From assembly GCA_947631915.1 (NCBI GenBank), contig CANRNC010000017.1, positions 1 through 42,683 on the forward strand: a stretch of DNA of 42,683 bases, given 5' to 3'. Shown here piece by piece: positions 35,201 to 42,683 of the stretch (the first letter of the stretch is position 1; each line of letters starts with the position of its first letter). The notes beneath the pieces were generated by a model. The model had not been told where the DNA came from. It ran no database searches and saw only the letters and a program-made list of their open reading frames with translations. Both the position numbers and the translations under genes were made by a program. Source of the stretch: an uncultured Clostridia bacterium. GTDB taxonomy: Bacteria > Bacillota > Clostridia > TANB77 > CAG-508.

Positions 35201-38200
35201 TTGCTTCGCTTGCATTATCTGTTATGGTAAGTTGCCCTTGATTAATTATTGGAGCAAAAGCTCTTATCTTTTTTCCATTTAAGTCTAAAATTACATTTTT
35301 ATTTTCGTCTATATTTAATGCTGTTGTTATTGTAATATTCTTGTCTAATACTATTGTATTTCCTTCTTGGCAAGCATTTATTGCTGTCGCTAGGCTATCA
35401 TATGTTGTACCTGTGTCTTCTCCAATATGAGCTATACCTTGTTGTTTTCCTATTATTGCTTTTTCTTTTTCTGCTTCTTCTGTTAATACTATTTCATTAT
35501 CATCTTCTGTTTCATTTATTGTTCCAACTATTGCCTCTATTTCGCCTATTATTGTACCATCATAATATTTTATAGTTCCAAAATACACTCCATATGATGT
35601 GCCTGATATGTTTACTTTAGTATTATCTACACTTTCATCCTTTTGTCCTATAACTGTTACTGCATCAGAGTTATTATAAATTCCATATGCCAAACTTGAT
35701 TCTTCGGTTGTATTTGCAGTTATATTTCCTTCTGTTACTGTTATACTTCCTGTTCCTTCATTATATATTCCATATGCAGAATTTGAATCAGATGTTGCTG
35801 ATAAGCTTCCTGCCTGCATTATTATTTGTCCTTCTGCCTTATTATAAACTCCATATACAATTGACTCGAAACAATATCCCTCGTCTACGGTAACTGTTCC
35901 TTGTATTGTTATTGTTCCATTACTATTATTATATATTCCATAGTTTCCTTCTATTGTTGCTTTATTAATAGTTATATTCCCTTGAGCTTGATTATAAAAT
36001 CCATATAAATTGCTATCTACGTATGAATTTATTGTTACATCTGTTACTTGTACTTTTCCTGTTCCTTCATTATATATTCCGTACGCGTTATGGTTATCTG
36101 TTGTTAAAGATATATTTCCTTCTGTTATATTTATAGTTCCTTCTCCTTTATTATACACTCCATATGCCTGAGTAGCTAAAGATGTTGTTTGTGAATTTAT
36201 TATTCCTCCTTGTATTAGTATTTGTCCTGTTCCTTTATTATAAACTCCATATGAGTAATAATCCGATGCTTCTGAACTTATATATCCTTTTGTTATTGTT
36301 ATAGTTCCTTCTCCTTCATTATAAATTCCATATGTTTCTTTATCTGATGTTGTATCAATATCTCCTCCGTTTATTGTTACGTTTCCTTCACCTTGATTAT
36401 AAATTCCATATTCTCTTGCTTCTATGTCTCCACTTGTGAAAGTTACCTCTCCATTTCCTTCATTATAAATTCCATATTTTCCTTTTATAGTTATATTAGA
36501 ATATTCATGATCCTCTTCTTTACCTATTTTTACATTTCCGCCCTTGTTATAAATTCCATATTTTATAGATGAATTGTCACCTTTCATATCCATTTCTTCT
36601 ATTATTAATTCTTGTTCATTATATATTCCATAGCAAGTTCTTTGCCCATCGTATGTAGTTTCTTGTATAGTTAAGTCTTTTATTGTTGCCTTATTTGTAT
36701 TGTATATTCCATATATTTTATCGGATTTTTCATCAGGTAATTCATATGGAAAACTTCCTTTTATATTAATATAAGAGTTTTCTACTTCTAATGTTCCCTG
36801 ATTTTTAATAGCCTCCCCATATGCTTTTATAGTTAGTAATACATCTTTTACTTGTAGAGTTGCGTTTTCGTTATTTACTAATATTGTTCCTGTCTCACCT
36901 ATTATCTTTCCATTTTCTGTTGAATCTGTTATATGTAAAGTTCCATTATTTACTATTGCTTCATTATTTGAAGCTGTTATTGTGTGTCCTGCTAAATCTA
37001 TTGTGATATCTTTACCTTGGCTAATCTCTAATGATTGACTACTTCCACTTATTATATTATCTGCTAATATTGTTATTTTATCAGTTCCACTTGATGCTGT
37101 TGCTTGTAATGCTTCTTTTAATGAAGTGTATTTTGTATTATTAGAATTTACTAAAGCTATTTCAACTTTCTCTGGTATAGAACATTCCATACCTTCCTTA
37201 ACGTCATCATAACCACTCTCTCCATGTTTATGTTTTACTATGTTATAATCTTCTTCAACATCAGAAATTCCACCACTAATAGATTGGTTCTCTTTACCAA
37301 TTACTCTTCCATCATAAAATTTAATCTTACCACTACTTTCATTATATACTCCATATAATGAGCTTTCTATTTTAGGCTTATTAGTATCTATTTCACTATT
37401 CTTTATTCCTATTTCAATATTACCAATAGATTTATTATTGATTCCATATGTAGAATTTAATGAAGAATTTGCAGATATACTACCTCCTTCTACAATTATA
37501 TTTCCCTCTCCAGCATTGTAAATTCCACATGATACATAGGTTCCTTTTGAAGTTATGCTTCCATCTTTTACTTTTATTTTTCCTACGCCTTGATTATATA
37601 ATCCATATGCATAACCATATGTGCTTATTTTCGCAGATATATTTCCATTTTCTACTATTATTTCTCCTGTACTTTCATTATAAATTCCATATGCATTATA
37701 CCCTGATGCAGATACATCTCCTCCTTTTATTGTTATTTTTCCTGATGCTTTATTATAAATTCCGTATGCATAATCTTGTCCTCGTATAGATGTTGTAGAT
37801 GTTAATATCTCGCCTTTCTCAATTGTGACATTTCCTTCATTATTATTATATATTCCATATACGTTCTGCTTTGACTCTTCTGATGTACCTGTTATATTTA
37901 TCTTTCCACCTGATATTTTTAAAGTTCCATTATTTTCTATTGCTTTTTGTGAATTTCCAAATATCTTTCCACTAGATTCTTCTGTTTCGTCTGTAATTGT
38001 AATATTTCCATTATTTACTATTGGAGCAAAAACTCTTATATTTTTTCCATTTAAATTTAAAGTTAGTTCTTTATCTTCTCCTATATTTAGTGGTTTTGTT
38101 ATTACTGTATCTTTTTCCAATGTTACTTTTTGACCATTTTCGCATGTATCTATAGCTGTTTCTAAATCATATAGTACATCTTGAGCATCTCCTACGTATG

Positions 38201-41200
38201 CTACATCTTGTGTTTTACTTTCTAATACTATTTGCTCTGTTTCTTCTTTTGTTAATAATATATCATATCCATCTTCTGAATCCTCAACTGTTCCTACTAT
38301 TGCTTCTGTTCCACCTTTTATTGTTCCATCATAATATTTTATAGTACCAAAAACTCCATATTTTGTTCCTGTTATTTTTACTTTTTCATTGTCTACACTT
38401 CCATCTTTTTGTCCTATAATCACTATAGATTCACTAGTATCGTTACAAATTCCATATGCTTCGCTTGAATCGCCCGTTGTAGTTGAAGATATTTCTCCTT
38501 CTTCAATTGTTATATTTCCATTTCCTTTATTATAGATTCCATATGAATAGCATGAAGTACTAGATGAAGATATACTTCCTCCATGTATTGTTATATCTAC
38601 ATCTTCCATATTATATATTCCATATGATTTATTTGATGTAGATGTATTATATGTAGATGCTATGTTTGCAGTAATATTTCCACCTTCCATTATTATGTTT
38701 CCTGTTCCTTCATTACGGATTCCATATGCACTACTATATGTAGACGTTGTAGTTGTAGATATATTTCCTCCTTTTATTGTTATATCTCCTGATGAATAGT
38801 TGTTCTTTAATCCACATGAATCAGACCCTGCAGATATTGTAATTTTTCCTCCTTCAATCGTTGTATCTCCACTCTCACCAGCTATATATATTCCATATGC
38901 AGTTGATGTAGTTATTATATTAATTTCTCCTCCTGTCATTTTTATACTTCCTGTCCCCATATTTTCTATTCCATATACTGTAGAACTACTATTAGTAAAA
39001 TTAATAGTTCCTCCTGCCATTGTTACATTTCCTGTTGAGCCATTATATATTCCCTGTGAAGCATAACTTACTACTCCTTTTATTTCTCCTCCTAGCATTA
39101 TTACATTTCCTGCTCCATTGTTGCTTATACCAGTATATGTTGTATCTATTTCTCCATTTTTCATTGTTAAATTTCCATTAGTATTAGTAACTGATCCTTT
39201 TATCGTTCCACCATCTATTATGGTTTCTCCTGAATTATTACTTAAGCTACTATTTATATTTCCTCCGTTTACTGTTATTACTCCATTATCATAATTAGAT
39301 ATACTTTGTGTATCTCCCCCATTTATTGTTAATATTCCTTCATCGTGATTGTCACAGTAACTTTTAAAACTTCCGCTATTTAGTGTTATATCACCTTGTT
39401 TATAATTTACTATACCACTAGTTATGTTTGCTCCATTTATCGTTACATTTCCTTGTTCATCATTATATAAACCTTTTACATTGGCTTTTTCTATCTCTGT
39501 AATTCCTTCATTTTTTAATGCACTATTTTTACTTGATGTAATTGTTCCACTTGCTATTTTTAGATTTCCTTCTGCTACATTATATATCGTGTAGTATGTA
39601 CTACTATCTATCTTACCCTTTGTAGTTGACATATCTTCTGATTCTGAGATAGTTGAATCTATTATCTCTAATTTACCAGAGTTTTCAATTACGTAGTCTT
39701 GAGCTGTAGTTGTTATTGTAAAACCATTTAAGTCTAATACTATATTTTTCGTGTTATCTACTATAACACATTCGTTTTTAGTTATTTCTGTTACTACATC
39801 TATCTCTACTTGATTTTCTGATGTTCCTATTTTGTTATTTGCTACTTCTATTGCATCTTCTAATTTTGTATATTTTGTTGTTCCTATCTTTGCTTCTATT
39901 CCTGATACTTTTTGTAAAATGTCTTTAAATATTCCGTCTTCTATAGATGTTAATGTTGATTCATATAATAATGGTGTATCGGTTATTCTTCCTTCTACTG
40001 GTACTTTTCCTTGTATTTGTCCATCATAAAAGTTAAATGTTCCTTGAAGATTTAGCACACCTTTTAAGCCTCCTTTTATAAATGGGGCTTCTGTACTTGG
40101 TGTTCCTGATACACCTTCATCTTCTCCTAATGTTACTGTTGCTCCTTCTTCCACTTGTATTGCTATATAGTTTTTATTATATACTGTTCCATTGCATGAT
40201 GTAGGTTCATCACCTTGTGTTTTACTTTTGTATTTTTCTAATTCTTGTGATTTTTCTTCTGCTGTTATATAGTCTGATATATTGTATTTATTATCAACTA
40301 TTGTTAGATTTCCACTTTCTACTTTTAAAGTTGGTTCTTGTAATTTTGCTTCTACTGTATATCCATTTAAATCTATTACTATATTTTTATCATTAATCTT
40401 TGTTGATTCATTTTTTATATCTGCTACAATTTGAACTATTACTTGTCCATCTTCTTGTGTTATTTTTTTTGTATCTAGGTCTGCCATTAATTGTGTTAGT
40501 GTTTTATACTCTTTTCCTATTAAACTATTACCTTTTTCTGGTGCCTTTAATATTATTGCTACTACTTTTTCTTCCTCTTCTGTTATTCCACTAACTTGAA
40601 TTTCTTGATGTTTTGTATTTCCTGCATTGTCTGATACCCATGCATAATATTTTCCGTTTTTTGTTATTCCTTCTACTTCTGCTGTTATTGGTTCATCTTC
40701 TTCAATAATAGCAGTTGTCAACACACCCTCATCATTTGTTTGTGAATCCTCTATAGGTATAAAGTCTGCTGGTTCTTCTTCTCTACTTGTTATTGCATAT
40801 CCATATACTTCTGATTTTCCATATGCTTGTGTTGCTTCTGTGTCTTGCATACTTATTTTTACTGTTGCCTCGTCGTTTGTTTCTTTTACTTCTGTTCCTG
40901 TTACTGTTATGCTTGGTTCTAGCTTATCTATGTTGTTTATGGTTAGTGAGTTTACTTTACTATACCCTCCGTCTTTATATTTAGATTTTGAATATAATTT
41001 TCCATTTTTTTGTATTTCTACCCCTGTTTCTGGATTGTATTTTTGCCATTGGTTTTCATCTATGTCTTCTGGATTTGTAGTATCTGCCCCTACAGCATCG
41101 TTATATATGATTGCATAATATATTTCTACGTCTTTGTTTCCTTTTATTTTTATTCTTCCATTTTCTTCTTCATATGCAAATATTGCTGTGTTTTCTTCTG

Positions 41201-41777
41201 ATCCTTGTATTGTTTCTTCTTGTCCTTCTTTCTCTTTTGTTATGTCTTTTACATATGCTTCTAGTTCTCCTGCTTGTGTTGCATCTATTTCTATCGTTGC
41301 TTTTTTGAAGGTTTGTTCATAATCTTCTATGGTTTCCTTATTTTCTATTGCTATGTCGTAGCTTTTGCCTTCCTCTATTCCTTCTATCTTTAGTTTTACC
41401 CCTTCTTCTGGAACTTCTATGTTTCCTTGCTCATCCTTTTCTATTTGCTCTCCATTTATTGCATTATAATAGCAAATAGTTAATTCACTATTAGGGGTTA
41501 TACTTATTTTATTACCTGCTAGTTGTGTATTATCTAGCATACTCAATTCGTTTAGCATCATGTATATGCTATATACTTTTGTCTCTTCTACTTCTTTAAT
41601 ATCTCCTTGTACTTGTTGTGAATTAATTTTTGCAATTTCTGTTATATTTCCCCATAGTAGTGTTAACGTTGTTATGATTGCTATTAGCGTTAATATTATA
41701 CATGATGTAATTACAACAGGTACATTGCAATGTGCCCCTACAGCTTTGTTTTTAATTTTTCCTTCGTTTGATTCCAT
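32295..41777 (-). CDS. Giant beta-helix surface protein A (~3160 aa)
   Basis: A single open frame. Start: ATG at 41777 with GGAGGT 7 bases upstream; a TTG at 41792 overlaps that site and is rejected. Order: basic N-terminus with VGAHCNVP, membrane segment (~22-45), conserved region with YSIYMMLNELSMLD, Ig-like part after NNIDKLEP, then six beta-helix modules starting near residues 424, 634, 1202, 1549, 2124 and 2446. Each opens with Y-x-x-L-x-x-A and a LDLNG-like strand; most continue with YGIYN repeats and close with KYYDG or NFYDG. Two MucBP-like (~2649, ~2887) and two DUF11-like (~2729, ~2962) domains follow, then ISIKTGE, a membrane segment and a basic tail ending FLNK. Probably a cell-surface adhesin. 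The C-terminus is nearly identical to that of B. Confidence 0.85.
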   Translation of the reverse strand: MESNEGKIKNKAVGAHCNVPVVITSCIILTLIAIITTLTLLWGNITEIAKINSQQVQGDIKEVEETKVYSIYMMLNELSMLDNTQLAGNKISITPNSELTICYYNAINGEQIEKDEQGNIEVPEEGVKLKIEGIEEGKSYDIAIENKETIEDYEQTFKKATIEIDATQAGELEAYVKDITKEKEGQEETIQGSEENTAIFAYEEENGRIKIKGNKDVEIYYAIIYNDAVGADTTNPEDIDENQWQKYNPETGVEIQKNGKLYSKSKYKDGGYSKVNSLTINNIDKLEPSITVTGTEVKETNDEATVKISMQDTEATQAYGKSEVYGYAITSREEEPADFIPIEDSQTNDEGVLTTAIIEEDEPITAEVEGITKNGKYYAWVSDNAGNTKHQEIQVSGITEEEEKVVAIILKAPEKGNSLIGKEYKTLTQLMADLDTKKITQEDGQVIVQIVADIKNESTKINDKNIVIDLNGYTVEAKLQEPTLKVESGNLTIVDNKYNISDYITAEEKSQELEKYKSKTQGDEPTSCNGTVYNKNYIAIQVEEGATVTLGEDEGVSGTPSTEAPFIKGGLKGVLNLQGTFNFYDGQIQGKVPVEGRITDTPLLYESTLTSIEDGIFKDILQKVSGIEAKIGTTKYTKLEDAIEVANNKIGTSENQVEIDVVTEITKNECVIVDNTKNIVLDLNGFTITTTAQDYVIENSGKLEIIDSTISESEDMSTTKGKIDSSTYYTIYNVAEGNLKIASGTITSSKNSALKNEGITEIEKANVKGLYNDEQGNVTINGANITSGIVNYKQGDITLNSGSFKSYCDNHDEGILTINGGDTQSISNYDNGVITVNGGNINSSLSNNSGETIIDGGTIKGSVTNTNGNLTMKNGEIDTTYTGISNNGAGNVIMLGGEIKGVVSYASQGIYNGSTGNVTMAGGTINFTNSSSTVYGIENMGTGSIKMTGGEINIITTSTAYGIYIAGESGDTTIEGGKITISAGSDSCGLKNNYSSGDITIKGGNISTTTTSTYSSAYGIRNEGTGNIIMEGGNITANIASTYNTSTSNKSYGIYNMEDVDITIHGGSISSSSTSCYSYGIYNKGNGNITIEEGEISSTTTGDSSEAYGICNDTSESIVIIGQKDGSVDNEKVKITGTKYGVFGTIKYYDGTIKGGTEAIVGTVEDSEDGYDILLTKEETEQIVLESKTQDVAYVGDAQDVLYDLETAIDTCENGQKVTLEKDTVITKPLNIGEDKELTLNLNGKNIRVFAPIVNNGNITITDETEESSGKIFGNSQKAIENNGTLKISGGKINITGTSEESKQNVYGIYNNNEGNVTIEKGEILTSTTSIRGQDYAYGIYNKASGKITIKGGDVSASGYNAYGIYNESTGEIIVENGNISAKISTYGYAYGLYNQGVGKIKVKDGSITSKGTYVSCGIYNAGEGNIIVEGGSISANSSLNSTYGINNKSIGNIEIGIKNSEIDTNKPKIESSLYGVYNESSGKIKFYDGRVIGKENQSISGGISDVEEDYNIVKHKHGESGYDDVKEGMECSIPEKVEIALVNSNNTKYTSLKEALQATASSGTDKITILADNIISGSSQSLEISQGKDITIDLAGHTITASNNEAIVNNGTLHITDSTENGKIIGETGTILVNNENATLQVKDVLLTIKAYGEAIKNQGTLEVENSYINIKGSFPYELPDEKSDKIYGIYNTNKATIKDLTIQETTYDGQRTCYGIYNEQELIIEEMDMKGDNSSIKYGIYNKGGNVKIGKEEDHEYSNITIKGKYGIYNEGNGEVTFTSGDIEAREYGIYNQGEGNVTINGGDIDTTSDKETYGIYNEGEGTITITKGYISSEASDYYSYGVYNKGTGQILIQGGIINSQTTSLATQAYGVYNKGEGTINITEGNISLTTDNHNAYGIYNEGTGKVQVTDVTINSYVDSNLYGFYNQAQGNITINKATIEGNYGIYNNSNGTITIQGTVTVDEGYCFESIVYGVYNKAEGQIIMQAGSLSATSDSNSAYGIYNEGTGSITVTEGNITANTTEESSLAYGIYNNSDAVTVIGQKDESVDNTKVNISGTSYGVYFGTIKYYDGTIIGEIEAIVGTINETEDDNEIVLTEEAEKEKAIIGKQQGIAHIGEDTGTTYDSLATAINACQEGNTIVLDKNITITTALNIDENKNVILDLNGKKIRAFAPIINQGQLTITDNASEASGIIYGNGNILNNETNANLTIEKGTIELDTRGEQKAIENKGTLKVLGGQINITELLGALNIYGIYNNSEQTSTIEGLTISLSQEGLINNLYGIYNETGTITIGKEESTEDSSINITGGYGIYNKENGNIMVKNAKINSDNSEVIYNDGGNVTVEKGDISSEGNAIFNRGTLTLGNKDDGNVDMQNPSITGKTYGISNDGTLNFYDGIIKGEEQAISGEVTSWAEGYEVKNYDLARIAILSLPGTFDDSIKVGDTYIDSLSSAVIVISNTTDRTGTIEINSSLININEAITIPTGVDITIALQGNQITYQDTEVAITNNGTLKIIDFEDVSQSSAEITSLIKNENGTVIKNDGTLIIGQEDNANEQSPQIEGNPAISAQSPEIKSGKIVGEYPNNIKAYRTYAMTLNNGDKVLSLDPEITATPTEWTKNNVNANINADIIPTLNLYSRSTLEIPSQVIVHHYIYDSEADTEEGKYTTVELVGAETKTGIVGQEYTTSVSSEVPKNYTCINENPEGASGTYGTENIEVNYYYKLTTPSIEKNIEKIVTLEKNEEGEAVLTREDGEVPYTITYNTTIRNYIGKAIIRIVDTLPAKIDVTRSEIADGEYNEEAKTITWTKEVNIDTFKDGDYTEEIVKEIILVYKDQDVTQNLVNEAKGETITYYPEGHLNKENEELEKEEIKDNVVVRQDYGEEVTTGKVTVRYVDQDTEKDIEKINPDDSTITNYTYEITGNVGEAYETEQKEIPYYVYVTSTENTKGTIKEGTDTVIYYYRKQVFNFSIEKTLAGVTLNGQAVKIKDNKLAKIELKPSEIENTSVVADYKIKVTNEGELAGTVKVVDKLPEGYKGLIVPDYWKENADGTLEAEVELDIGESKELTVTLIWENSEENLGSKSNKAELVGGENVANYEDTNKEDDISEATIVISIKTGETVSIIILIMLTISCIISGYLIFWVAPRKGKESNIKDIRFLNK
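41718..41742. repeat. Decayed palindromic repeat inside the coding sequence of giant gene A
   Basis: AGGTACATTGCAATGTGCCC plus CTACA. Two bases differ from the perfect palindrome at 31340, but both changes are silent on the coding strand (GTG to GTA, CCC to CCT), so the peptide HCNVP is kept. Confidence 0.85.
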
Positions 41778-41823
41778 AGAATTTACCTCCAAAAAAGTTT
41801 AATTTTTTTAAATTTCTACAATG

Positions 41824-41853
41824 ATTTTAATATATAAAAATATGTAAAGTAAA
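41824..41853 (-). promoter_or_regulatory. Promoter of giant gene A
   Basis: TTTACT (41853-41848), 18 bases, TAAAAT (41829-41824), matching the other two giant genes. Confidence 0.55.
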
Positions 41854-41883
41854 TGGAAGTTTTTGCTTCAAATAACCATTCTA

Positions 41884-41984
41884 GGCGGTTTTATTTACGG
41901 AAATTCAGGGTTTATGTGTTTATTTTTTATTGATGAAGTTTTATGTACATTTTTGTTTTATTTTGGCGGTTTTGATAGGGAAAT
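41884..41984 (-). promoter_or_regulatory. Paired upstream elements, 80 bp apart, before giant gene A
   Basis: ATTTCCCTATCAAAACCGCC (41984-41965) and ATTTCCGTAAATAAAACCGC (41904-41885), minus strand, starts 80 bases apart. They lie upstream of the -35 box, as before genes B and C. Confidence 0.45.
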
Positions 41985-42012
41985 AGGACGTCTAGTTCTC
42001 TTCTTTATAAAT

Positions 42013-42087
42013 TAAAATGAGTTACTTTTAAGTAACCCATTTTAATTTAATATTCAAATTATATTTTGATTTCTTATTTCAATTTTT
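42013..42087. repeat. 75-bp perfect repeat, copy 2 (gene 3' end plus terminator)
   Basis: Identical to 941-1015. It contains the last codons (KLK) and the stop of the antitoxin gene plus its terminator hairpin. Confidence 0.85.
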
Positions 42088-42367
42088 TAATTTCTTTCAA
42101 AGGAACAACCCTTATAGTATAACCCATTGGGTATAATAATTTAATAAGCGTTGTAGCTTGTGGAGATCTTGTAAAACTTTCAATTTTTGCAATGGATGGC
42201 TGTATTACTCCACTTTTTTCACTTAAAGCTCTTTGCGTTAATTTAGATTTCTTTCTTACTGAAATTGTAGCTTCTATTAGTTCCTTTTCTAGCTTCATTT
42301 CTTCTTCTTCCTGTGGTGTAAATTTTAACTCCTTTTTTACATCTTTCCAATTTTTAAATTTACTCAT
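42074..42367 (-). CDS. higA: HigA-type antitoxin, XRE-family regulator
   Basis: 97 residues. After an acidic N-terminal helix (WKDVKKELKFTPQEEEEMKLEKELI) comes a helix-turn-helix with LTQRALSEKSGVIQPSIAKIES and TLIKLLYPMGYTIRV, typical of HigA antitoxins, which repress their own operon and neutralise the HigB ribonuclease. A GTG at 42376 abuts AAAGGA; the ATG at 42367 is 9 bases away and is preferred. It follows a HigB remnant by 1 base, as in a higBA operon, but the toxin is not intact. Confidence 0.8.
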   Translation of the reverse strand: MSKFKNWKDVKKELKFTPQEEEEMKLEKELIEATISVRKKSKLTQRALSEKSGVIQPSIAKIESFTRSPQATTLIKLLYPMGYTIRVVPLKEIKKLK

Positions 42368-42368
42368 A

Positions 42369-42515
42369 TTACTCACTCCTTTTCTTATAATCTTCTAAAA
42401 ACCTTTTGGCTTTTTCAATTTCGCTTTTTGGTGTCTTTTGAGTTTGTTTGAAAAAAATGAATTTTATCTGCCTTTTGGGTTTAATAGTTTTCCTATATAC
42501 ATCATCTCCTATATT
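42369..42515 (-). pseudogene. HigB/RelE-type toxin remnant (C-terminal end)
   Basis: The frame ending at 42369 reads FFKQTQKTPKSEIEKAKRFL and ends EDYKKRSE. This is the characteristic C-terminus of the HigB/Gp49 toxin family (K-K-T-Q-K-T-P-x-x-E-I-E-x-A). Upstream, the frame has no start codon and soon meets a stop. A shift in the T run at about 42448 would join NSF in the neighbouring frame to this end, also a family-like order. The first two thirds of the gene are missing. The toxin is probably dead. Confidence 0.6.
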
Positions 42516-42589
42516 TTATTGTTTTTTGGTTTTGTGGTGTTTTTGGCTAGAATTTAGCCTTTTGATTTTAAATTTTTTAGAAATATAAT

Positions 42590-42683
42590 TTGTTGCGCTC
42601 ACACATCGAGTAAAATTTGCTTTGCAAATTTTTCACGCTGTGTGTCATATAATATAGCTTTGGTCATAACGCGCAACCTTGTT
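42590..42683. repeat. Nested inverted repeats at the right edge
   Basis: AAAATTTGC-TTT-GCAAATTTT (42612-42632) is a perfect hairpin, flanked by CACACA/TGTGTG and, further out, TTGCGC/GCGCAA. No gene was seen in 42516-42683. The element may continue past the window. Confidence 0.4.

Noticed and set aside
41778-41792. TTG start five codons upstream for giant gene A (and likewise at 31414 for B)
   Set aside because: The TTG overlaps the GGAGGT ribosome site used by the following ATG.

Overview
The window is AT-rich DNA from a spore-forming Gram-positive bacterium, most likely an uncultured Clostridia-type Bacillota. Support: gdpP-rplI-dnaB-tilS-ftsH gene order, two CotF-like spore-coat genes behind pcrA, strong AGGAGG ribosome sites, sigma-A promoters (TTGACA-17-TAAAAT type), very low GC and TTG/GTG starts. 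Nearly everything lies on the minus strand. No rRNA, tRNA or CRISPR array was seen.

Layout, left to right. (1) 1-870: N-terminus and leader of giant surface protein C, cut by the window edge. (2) 941-1680: a 5'-truncated Rpn/PD-(D/E)XK transposase-like gene and small repeats. (3) 1838-2272: a ferritin-like small protein on the plus strand. (4) 2343-9348: a six-gene export operon read right to left. It holds a SipW/ER-type signal peptidase, three small proteins with a T-Y-[AS]-R-Y motif after the hydrophobic signal (TasA/CalY/camelysin-like), a membrane-anchored relative with an Asn/Ser-rich spacer, and a DUF4874/DUF4832 glycosidase-like protein with four C-terminal carbohydrate-binding-like repeats. 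This looks like a matrix-fibre or surface-filament system. (5) 9723-23028: housekeeping genes ftsH, tilS, dnaB, rplI, gdpP, two coat genes, pcrA, an unknown 111-aa gene, prfA and murF. (6) 23140-31399: giant protein B, interrupted by a frameshift near 29207. (7) 31709-31981: a tiny plus-strand transcription unit encoding 45 aa. (8) 32295-41777: giant protein A (about 3160 aa). (9) 42013-42515: a HigA-type antitoxin with a decayed HigB toxin.

The giant proteins A, B and C are paralogues with the same promoter, the same leader with two 80-bp-spaced repeats, the same ribosome site and the same N-terminal membrane segment. A and B each carry six beta-helix modules built from YGIYN-type repeats, then MucBP-like and DUF11-like domains, a K-T-G-E motif, a membrane segment and a conserved basic tail.

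A family of short palindromes (type GGGCACATTGCAATGTGCCC followed by CTACA) is scattered between genes. It is also translated inside all three giant genes and sits next to the stop codons of A and B. Together the window combines housekeeping genes with two surface systems, a SipW-type fibre operon and a giant adhesin family that appears to duplicate and recombine.
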